Made by a program: the position numbers and the translations under genes | Part shown: in pieces, positions 26,918 through 32,881 of the stretch | Position numbering within the stretch: the stretch's first letter is position 1 | Layout of the letters: each line of letters starts with the position of its first letter | Origin: Bradyrhizobium sp. | Lineage (GTDB): Bacteria; Pseudomonadota; Alphaproteobacteria; Rhizobiales; Xanthobacteraceae | Length of the DNA: 32,881 nt | Direction: 5' to 3' | Assembly (NCBI GenBank): GCA_030681365.1 | Contig: JAUXWH010000048.1 | Location: 1-32,881 of the forward strand | The notes under the pieces: generated by a model | Databases searched by the model: none | What the model was told of the DNA's origin: nothing | The model's input: only the letters and a program-made list of their open reading frames with translations

Positions 26918-27754
26918 TTATTCCGCGGCCTGTTTGGCTCCCCGGACTCCCTGCGCCAGCGTCGCCACCAGATCAGCCACCGCACCGACGGTCCCGGCGG
27001 TCGCATGGCCTGCGGCATCGAGGCTGCCGGCCAGCGCGTCGACCAGCGCGGTGCCGACCACCGCGCCATCGGCGTTCTCGGCGATGCCGCGGGCGGCCTC
27101 CGGGGTCCGGATTCCGAAGCCGACGCAAACAGGCAGTTTGGTGTGACGCTTGATGCGGGCGACCGCCTGGCCGACCACGGCGGTATTGGCGCTGGCGCTG
27201 CCGGTGATGCCGGTGATCGAGACGTAATAGACAAAGCCCGAGGTGTTGGCGAGCACCGCGGGCAACCGCTTGTCGTCGGTGGTCGGCGTCGCCAGCCGGA
27301 TGAAATTCAATCCCGCCTTCATCGCCGGCAGGCACAATTCGGCGTCTTCCTCCGGCGGCAGGTCGACGATGATCAGCCCGTCGACCCCGGCGGATTTCGC
27401 ATCGACCAGGAACTTGTCGACGCCGTAGATGTAGATCGGATTGTAGTAGCCCATCAGCACCAGCGGCGTCGCGTCGTCGCTTTTGCGAAACTCGCCGACC
27501 ATCGCCAGTGTCTTCTTCAGGGTCATGCCGGCCTTCAGCGCGCGCAGTCCCGCCGCCTGAATCGACGGACCATCCGCCATCGGATCGGTAAAGGGCATGC
27601 CGATCTCGATGATGTCAGCGCCGGCCTTCGGCAGCGCCTTGACGATCTCGAGCGAGGTCGCGGGATCGGGATCGCCGGCCATCAGGAAGGTGACGAAGGC
27701 GGCGCGGCCCTGTTTTTTCAATTCGGCGAAGCGGGTATCGATGCGGGTGGTCAT
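26918..27754 (-). CDS. trpA: Tryptophan synthase subunit alpha
   Basis: This 278-aa subunit cleaves indole-3-glycerol phosphate to indole, which is channelled to TrpB. The catalytic acids E50 ([12 protein letters not shown]) and D61 (MADGP) are present, as are the LMGYYNPI and [10 protein letters not shown] segments and the phosphate-binding VGFGIRTPE region. Length is normal. No purine-rich ribosome site is visible before the ATG at 27754: the only candidate (AGGTA) is about 20 nt away, and the repeat cassette starts 22 nt upstream. Translation may therefore depend on coupling or on structure. The normal neighbour trpB is separated by the DUF559 cassette. Confidence 0.96.
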   Translation of the reverse strand: MTTRIDTRFAELKKQGRAAFVTFLMAGDPDPATSLEIVKALPKAGADIIEIGMPFTDPMADGPSIQAAGLRALKAGMTLKKTLAMVGEFRKSDDATPLVLMGYYNPIYIYGVDKFLVDAKSAGVDGLIIVDLPPEEDAELCLPAMKAGLNFIRLATPTTDDKRLPAVLANTSGFVYYVSITGITGSASANTAVVGQAVARIKRHTKLPVCVGFGIRTPEAARGIAENADGAVVGTALVDALAGSLDAAGHATAGTVGAVADLVATLAQGVRGAKQAAE

Positions 27755-27776
27755 GATGCGGCGTTCGCTGTGCTAT

Positions 27777-27825
27777 ACCTCTCCCCGTCGGGGAGAGGTC
27801 GGCTGCGCAGCAGCCGGGTGAGGGG
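27777..27825 (+). repeat. Left 49-bp inverted repeat of the DUF559 cassette
   Basis: The unit holds two hairpins. The first is ACCTCTCCCCG-T-CGGGGAGAGGT, with 11-bp arms. The second is CGGCTGC-GCA-GCAGCCG, with 7-bp arms. It then ends in GGTGAGGGG. That end abuts the nuclease start codon and can serve as its Shine-Dalgarno sequence (GAGG, 3 nt before ATG). Confidence 0.9.
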
Positions 27826-27826
27826 G

Positions 27827-28171
27827 ATGGACAAGTTCAAAGCGAGAGCCCGAAACCTTCGCTCATCGCAAACAAGCGCCGAGGCTAAGCTTTGGCAGGC
27901 GTTGCGCAACCGGCGGCTTGCGCGGTGGAAGTTTCGTCGCCAGCATGCGATCGATCGGTACGTCGTCGATTTCGTGACACTCGACGGCAAACTGATCGTC
28001 GAAGTCGACGGCGTGACGCACAGCGAACCGGCGGAAATGGCGAGGGATGAAGCCCGGTCCGAGGTATTGGAGGCCTGCGGATTTCTCGTGGTCCGTGTCT
28101 CCAACACCGACGTGTACGACAATCTCGAGGGCGTGCTGGAAATGATCGAAAGCACACTTCGATCAGATTGA
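27827..28171 (+). CDS. DUF559 (Vsr-like PD-(D/E)XK) endonuclease-domain protein
   Basis: This 114-aa protein is a complete DUF559 domain, a family related to the very-short-patch repair endonuclease fold. The conserved positions are E19 (TSAEAKLW), the LRNRRL and KFRRQH motif (26-40), D48 (YVVDF), E59 and D61 (IVEVDG) with H65, the DEARSEVLEACGF helix and the VVRV strand. The acidic residues form a plausible metal-dependent nuclease site. The biochemical function of the family is not established to my knowledge. The start ATG at 27827 follows GAGG supplied by the left repeat; a GTG at 27818 inside the repeat is in frame. The gene is antisense to trpB-trpA and enclosed by inverted repeats, so it appears to belong with them and not with tryptophan synthesis. 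Confidence 0.88.
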   Translation: MDKFKARARNLRSSQTSAEAKLWQALRNRRLARWKFRRQHAIDRYVVDFVTLDGKLIVEVDGVTHSEPAEMARDEARSEVLEACGFLVVRVSNTDVYDNLEGVLEMIESTLRSD

Positions 28172-28180
28172 CTGAAAAGT

Positions 28181-28229
28181 CCCCTCACCCGGCTGCTACG
28201 CAGCCGACCTCTCCCCGACGGGGAGAGGT
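28181..28229 (-). repeat. Right 49-bp inverted repeat of the DUF559 cassette
   Basis: This is the reverse complement of 27777-27825 with one difference (TGCGTAGCA for TGCGCAGCA in the second hairpin loop). The GTGAGGGG end faces the gene. The outer hairpin with 11-bp arms may end transcription of trpB or of the nuclease gene. Confidence 0.9.
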
Positions 28230-28253
28230 GAAGGAAGCGGCGGCGTTGGATAC

Positions 28254-29468
<1,215 letters not shown>

Positions 29469-29483
29469 TTTTGCCCTTCGTCC

Positions 29484-29564
29484 TGGCCGGGCTTGACCCG
29501 GCCATCCACGCCTTACTTGCTTCGAGTTTCAGCAGACGTGGATGCCCGGGACAATCCCGGGCAT
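29484..29564. repeat. Compound palindromic repeat between trpF and trpB
   Basis: Two strong hairpins, TGGCCGGG-CTTGA-CCCGGCCA (29484-29504) and ATGCCCGGGA-CAA-TCCCGGGCAT (29542-29564), are linked by an outer pairing TCCACG/CGTGGA (29505-29510 with 29537-29542). It resembles a dispersed palindromic element common in this bacterial group and lies in the trp transcript 16 bp before trpB. Confidence 0.75.
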
Positions 29565-29586
29565 GACGCTGTTGCTATAGCGATCA

Positions 29587-30264
29587 TCATCTGCCCCCCG
29601 CAGCCGCGAGGGTCGAATTATTTTCGATCGCGCGCGCGGCGCGAATGAAATGGCGGATCATCTCGGGATCCTTGAGGCCGGGCGTACGCTCGACCCCGGA
29701 GGAAACATCGACGCCGCCGGCGCGGGTGACGCGCACGGCTTCCGCGACATTGCCGGCATGCAGGCCGCCCGAGACCATGAACGGCAGTTTGAGATCGAGA
29801 TTTTCCAGCACATGCCAGTCGAACACCGCGCCCAGGCCGCCCGGACGCGTGGCGTCTTTGGGGGCGCGGGCATCGAACAGGATGCGATCGGCGACCGCGG
29901 CATAGCCCGGCAACGGCGCCAGATCGGCCGCGGTCGCAACCGCGATCGCCTTCATGACCGGCAAACCTAGGGCTTGCTTGATGTCGCGCAGCCGCGCCAC
30001 GGTTTCCTTGCCATGCACCTGCAAAATATCCGGCCGCAGCGCCTCGACGATATTGGCGAGCGTGGCGTCGTCGGCATCGACCGTGAGCGCCACCTTGACG
30101 GCGCGGCCCCTGGCCTGTTGGCCGAGGTCGCGCGCGGTCTCAAGGCTGATGTGGCGGGGCGAGGGCGGAAAGAACACGAAGCCGACCATGTCCGCGCCGG
30201 CCTGCAGCGCGACGTCGAGCGTCTCGCGCGTGGACAGGCCGCAGATTTTGACGATCAGGGACAT
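29587..30264 (-). CDS. trpF: Phosphoribosylanthranilate isomerase
   Basis: This 225-aa TIM-barrel enzyme converts phosphoribosylanthranilate to CdRP in tryptophan synthesis. The catalytic Cys is in VKICGL near the N-terminus. The GFVFFPPSPRHI segment, LQVHG, the LFDAR strand with its catalytic Asp and the phosphate-binding VDVSSGVE near the end are all present. Length is normal. It lies 63 bp after the LapA-family gene and starts the trpFBA series. Confidence 0.96.
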   Translation of the reverse strand: MSLIVKICGLSTRETLDVALQAGADMVGFVFFPPSPRHISLETARDLGQQARGRAVKVALTVDADDATLANIVEALRPDILQVHGKETVARLRDIKQALGLPVMKAIAVATAADLAPLPGYAAVADRILFDARAPKDATRPGGLGAVFDWHVLENLDLKLPFMVSGGLHAGNVAEAVRVTRAGGVDVSSGVERTPGLKDPEMIRHFIRAARAIENNSTLAAAGGR

Positions 30265-30327
30265 GGTTTCCGGGCACGGTTAAGGCGGCAACAACAGGAC
30301 CAAATATGGCAGCGGACGGGGCGGGTT

Positions 30328-30711
30328 CTACAACGTCGCGTCCTGCTTGTCTCGCCCGCCGGCCCCGTAAGGGCCGCCCTGCGTCAGCGCAGGCAGGTCG
30401 CCGCGCGGAGCCGCGGCACCCGCGCGCCAATCGGCCAGTTGCGCCCGCGCCGCCCGGGCGTCGGCCTCGTGCCGGCGCGCGGAACGCCGCCAGTGGCGCT
30501 GCCGGAACCAGGTCGCCGTGCCGCCCGCCACCACGCCGAGGATCGCCACCACGATGATGACCACGAACAGCGGCAGCGTCACCCCGACCGTGGGAAAGGT
30601 GGAATTGAACGGATCGAACGACACCGTCACCAGATGACGGTTGGCGACCGCAAAGACCACGAAGAACAGGCCCAGCGGAATCAGCAGCAGAGCGGAGAAG
30701 AATTTTCTCAT
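30328..30711 (-). CDS. LapA-family inner-membrane protein (DUF1049)
   Basis: This 127-aa protein has two transmembrane helices (about 5-24 and 45-68) joined by the family motif ANRHLVTVSFDPF, then a basic, helical and finally Gly/Pro-rich cytoplasmic tail. The LapA family helps organise lipopolysaccharide assembly in E. coli; the role here is inferred only from family. Two ATGs lie 6 nt apart (30717 and 30711). I chose the second because the purine-rich GCGAGAG is better spaced from it. It lies 73 bp after ihfB, as in many Rhizobiales. Confidence 0.85.
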   Translation of the reverse strand: MRKFFSALLLIPLGLFFVVFAVANRHLVTVSFDPFNSTFPTVGVTLPLFVVIIVVAILGVVAGGTATWFRQRHWRRSARRHEADARAARAQLADWRAGAAAPRGDLPALTQGGPYGAGGRDKQDATL

Positions 30712-30790
30712 GGTCATCTCTCGCTTGACGGAAGCCGGCCTGTGTCTCCCGCCACAATCGGCGGACCGAGCGCCAATACGCGTGCGACGC

Positions 30791-31096
30791 CTACGCGCCG
30801 GCCTCGGGAGTTGCGCCGTCGCGGTTCAGCCGTTCGCGCATTTCCTTGCCGGTCTTGAAAAACGGAACGCTCTTCTGGTCGACCGGCACATGCGCGCCGG
30901 TGCGCGGATTGCGGCCGGCGCGGGCGGGACGGTGCTTCACCGAGAACGCGCCGAAACCGCGCAACTCGACCCGGTCGCCGCGCGCCAGGGCCGCCACGAT
31001 CTCGTCGAGGATCGCGTTCACGATATTCTCGACATCCCGCTGATAGAGATGCGGGTTGTGCTCGGCGATACGCTGAACGAGTTCGGATTTGATCAT
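30791..31096 (-). CDS. ihfB: Integration host factor subunit beta
   Basis: This 101-aa nucleoid protein pairs with IHF alpha to bend DNA sharply in recombination, replication and promoter control. The HU/IHF fold is complete: the N-terminal helices [13 protein letters not shown], the core [12 protein letters not shown] and the DNA-intercalating arm with GRNPRTG at 61-67, with Pro64 at the arm tip. A short polar tail (DGATPEAGA) follows. The rpsA-sppA-ihfB order supports beta over alpha. The ribosome site is weak. The 170-bp gap to sppA may hold its own promoter, but I see no clear boxes. Confidence 0.95.
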   Translation of the reverse strand: MIKSELVQRIAEHNPHLYQRDVENIVNAILDEIVAALARGDRVELRGFGAFSVKHRPARAGRNPRTGAHVPVDQKSVPFFKTGKEMRERLNRDGATPEAGA

Positions 31097-31266
31097 CTAG
31101 CTTGGGACCCGGAAAGTGCGGATATGCATTTCCGTGAAAATAGCTTGAACTGTCAAGACGCTAAATGAAATTTGGGCAGCGCGAAAACACGTGACAAACG
31201 GCCCAATTCGGGATTGCGACAACACCCGCAATGCGGGAGGAGGGCCGGATACCCGACATAGGCGGA

Positions 31267-32247
31267 TCAATTGTCCCCCGCCGGCTGCCACAATGCCAGC
31301 ATTCCATCGAGACCGAGGCGATCGACCGCCTGAGCGAGGCCCGCGTGTTCGACCCGGCGCGCGATCGCGTTCAACCCAAGCGCGTCCAGCGTAATGGAAG
31401 CCGCCGTTCGCAGAAAAGTCAGATCGCCGAGACGCGGCGACAGCTTGAAATCGCGCACCGGCAAATCGCGCTTGACGTTTTTCTGGGCAACCAGCCAGGC
31501 AATGGCGGTCTTCTCGTCGCCGAGCGCATCGACCAGCTTGAGTTCGACCGCCTGGCGGCCGGTGAAGACCCGCCCGTCCGCGACTTTTTCGAGCAAGGCG
31601 TCGTCCATGCCGCGCCGCTGTTTCACGAGGTCGCGAAACCACGCGTAGGAGTCCTTGACCAGTGAATCCAGCGCGGCGCGCGCTTCCGGACTGGTTGGCT
31701 CGAAGCCGTTGGGGGCTGCCTTCAGCGGCGAAGACTTCACCTCCTCGACCTTGACGCCGACGGTTTTCATCAGTTCGGTGAAATTCGGATACTGGAACAA
31801 GACGCCGATCGAGCCGACCAGCGAACTCTGCTGCGCCACGATGTGATCGGCAGCGATCGCGGTGATGTAGCCGCCCGATGCCGCCAGGCCCTCGACCACG
31901 ACCACGACGGGCTTCTTCGCCTTCAGGCGCATCAGCGCGTCGTAGAGCTGCTCGGAGCCCGCGGTGGTGCCGCCCGGCGAATTGATGTGCACGACGACGG
32001 CCGCGGCGCCGGATTTCTCCAGCCGCTCCAGCGCCTCGACGCGCGCGCTGTCGCTGCGGATCAGGCCATCGATCTTGATCCGCGCGATCGAGCCCGACGT
32101 CGTGAAGGCGCCGCGCCCGGCCGGCGTCGCGACCACGGCAACGGTGACGATGGCCGCGATCACCACCAGGACGGCGAGCACCCGCCAGAACGTCAGCTTG
32201 CGGCGGATCCGGCGGCGATCGACGAGCACGTCTGAATCAAGCGACAT
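31267..32247 (-). CDS. sppA: Signal peptide peptidase SppA (S49, short form)
   Basis: This 326-aa membrane protease degrades cleaved signal peptides. It has one N-terminal membrane anchor (about 20-41) after a basic stretch (RRRIRRKL). The S49 core shows HINSPGGT (88-94), the nucleophile S124 in GLAASGGYITA and the likely general base K176 in SSPLKAAP. Only one S49 domain is present, as in the short Bacillus-type form and unlike the tandem E. coli enzyme. The ATG at 32247 has GGGAGA 7 nt upstream; the frame is open to 32286, but that extension has no support. It lies between rpsA and ihfB on the same strand, with a strong terminator after rpsA, so it probably has its own promoter. Confidence 0.92.
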   Translation of the reverse strand: MSLDSDVLVDRRRIRRKLTFWRVLAVLVVIAAIVTVAVVATPAGRGAFTTSGSIARIKIDGLIRSDSARVEALERLEKSGAAAVVVHINSPGGTTAGSEQLYDALMRLKAKKPVVVVVEGLAASGGYITAIAADHIVAQQSSLVGSIGVLFQYPNFTELMKTVGVKVEEVKSSPLKAAPNGFEPTSPEARAALDSLVKDSYAWFRDLVKQRRGMDDALLEKVADGRVFTGRQAVELKLVDALGDEKTAIAWLVAQKNVKRDLPVRDFKLSPRLGDLTFLRTAASITLDALGLNAIARRVEHAGLAQAVDRLGLDGMLALWQPAGDN

Positions 32248-32371
32248 CGAGAATTCTCCCAGCGAGCGGTCGTTGAGGGGCCGCACGGTATTCCCCGCAC
32301 AGCCCTAATATGTCGTGCCTCAATTACATCAATTGCGATGCAATATGAAGAAAACAAGGCCTCTTCCTGCT

Positions 32372-32397
32372 TCCCTTCTCCCCTTGTGGGAGAGGGA
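32372..32397. repeat. Single half copy of the two-hairpin repeat family
   Basis: TCCCTTCTCCC and GGGAGAGGGA (one bulged T) form a hairpin with loop CTTGT, nearly the same as the first hairpin at 2085-2107. The second hairpin and GAGGGG end are lacking. It lies between the sppA promoter region and the rpsA terminator. Confidence 0.65.
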
Positions 32398-32421
32398 AAG
32401 AGGGGCGCTGTCTCGCGAATG

Positions 32422-32449
32422 AAAAGGGCCCCGGTCGAAACCGGGGCCC
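32422..32449 (-). terminator. Rho-independent terminator of rpsA
   Basis: On the minus strand, perfect 10-bp arms GGGCCCCGGT and ACCGGGGCCC enclose the loop TTCG and are followed by TTTT. It begins 24 bp after the rpsA stop. This is the best terminator in the window. Confidence 0.93.
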
Positions 32450-32473
32450 GATGATCACACCAAGCAAGCGAGC

Positions 32474-32881
32474 TTACTTGTCGGTACGCTGCTTCAGCGC
32501 GGTGCCGAGAATGTCGCCCAGTGTCGCTCCCGAATCGGACGAGCCGTACTGCGCGATGGCTTCCTTCTCTTCGGCGACTTCCAGCGCCTTGATCGAGACC
32601 TGCACCTTGCGGGCCTTCTTGTCGAACTGGATCACGCGTGCATCGACCTTTTCGCCGACGGCGAAACGCTCGGCGCGCTGATCCGAACGCTCGCGCGCCA
32701 GTTCGGACCGCTTGATGAAGGTCGAGAAGTCGGTACCGGTGATCTTCACCTCGATGCCGCTTTCCTTCACTTCCAGCACTTCGCAGGTCACGACCGCGCC
32801 CTTCTTGACGTCGCCCGGCTCGGCGAAGGGGTCGCCTTCGAGCTGCTTGACGCCGAGCGAGATGCGCTCCTTTTCGACATC
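32474..32881 (-). CDS. rpsA: 30S ribosomal protein S1, C-terminal part
   Basis: These are the last 135 residues of ribosomal protein S1, which helps mRNA bind the 30S subunit; the rest lies beyond the window edge. The visible part begins DVEKERISLGVKQL, the end of one S1 repeat. It continues with a complete S1 (OB-fold) repeat (VKKGAVVTCEVLEV, SGIEVKI, FIKRSELARERSD, VDARVIQFDKKARKVQVSIKA) and a short tail ending GTALKQRTDK. The frame runs open to the edge, so internal GTG codons are not starts. A strong terminator follows. The rpsA-sppA-ihfB order is typical of alphaproteobacteria. Confidence 0.95.
   Translation of the reverse strand, partial: DVEKERISLGVKQLEGDPFAEPGDVKKGAVVTCEVLEVKESGIEVKITGTDFSTFIKRSELARERSDQRAERFAVGEKVDARVIQFDKKARKVQVSIKALEVAEEKEAIAQYGSSDSGATLGDILGTALKQRTDK

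Larger units (their letters stand above)
27777..28229. mobile_element. Putative inverted-repeat cassette carrying a DUF559 nuclease gene
   Basis: This 453-bp unit consists of a 49-bp left repeat (27777-27825), one ORF (27827-28171) and a 49-bp right repeat (28181-28229). The repeats are inverted copies matching at 48 of 49 positions. The ORF fills the interior: 1 bp separates the left repeat from the ATG and 9 bp separate the stop from the right repeat. It sits between trpB and trpA on the opposite strand. Without it the trpB-trpA gap would be 46 bp. I see no target-site duplication. That it moves, or moved, is inference from this layout. No transposase is encoded unless the nuclease has that role. 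Confidence 0.65.

Overview
The window looks like the chromosome of a high-GC alphaproteobacterium of the Bradyrhizobium/Rhodopseudomonas group (Nitrobacteraceae). The evidence is the gene order rpsA-sppA-ihfB-lapA-trpF-trpB-trpA-accD-folC, the blocks gpsA-tsaD | hemD-mitofilin-hemY and addB-addA-trxA, the AccD type with a lost zinc ribbon, and many GC-rich palindromic intergenic repeats. The assignment rests on recognition, not on a database search.

Layout. 1-526 (-): 5' part of acetyl-CoA synthetase, interrupted by an in-frame TAG. 919-2076 (+): type IB DNA topoisomerase. 2292-3626 (-): membrane diguanylate cyclase. 3790-6329 (-): EVE-domain protein, gpsA and tsaD. 6579-10301 (+): hemD, a mitofilin-like membrane protein and hemY; hemC, often next to hemD, is not here and a palindromic repeat occupies the tsaD-hemD gap. 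10489-10564 (+): tRNA-Thr(CGT). 10632-15216: an accessory-looking block (AraC regulator, small hypothetical ORF, exported alpha-carbonic anhydrase, chemoreceptor), closed at 15357-15431 by a degenerate copy of the same tRNA-Thr. 15551-22179 (+): addB and addA, the recombinational-repair helicase-nuclease. Then trxA and a LigC-like ATP-dependent DNA ligase (+), which converges with a metallophosphoesterase (-). 24471-32881 (-): folC, accD, trpA, trpB, trpF, lapA, ihfB, sppA and the 3' end of rpsA.

The most striking structure is at 27777-28229, between trpB and trpA. Two 49-bp inverted repeats, identical at 48 of 49 positions and each made of two hairpins ending in GTGAGGGG, enclose exactly one small gene. 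It encodes a 114-aa DUF559 (Vsr-like) nuclease, on the strand opposite to the trp genes. The ATG lies 1 nt inside the left repeat and the stop codon 9 nt before the right one. Removing the 453-bp cassette would leave a 46-bp trpB-trpA gap. A gene-less pair of repeats with the same architecture sits at 2085-2228 and a half copy at 32372-32397. This suggests a nuclease-plus-hairpin family, comparable in concept to RAYT/REPIN systems, with cargo-bearing and cargo-less forms.

Most other genes are housekeeping: tryptophan, haem, fatty-acid, folate and glycerolipid synthesis, tRNA modification, DNA repair and redox balance. Several non-coding segments carry palindromic repeats, including a 26-bp sequence found once in each orientation at 10352-10377 and 26784-26809.
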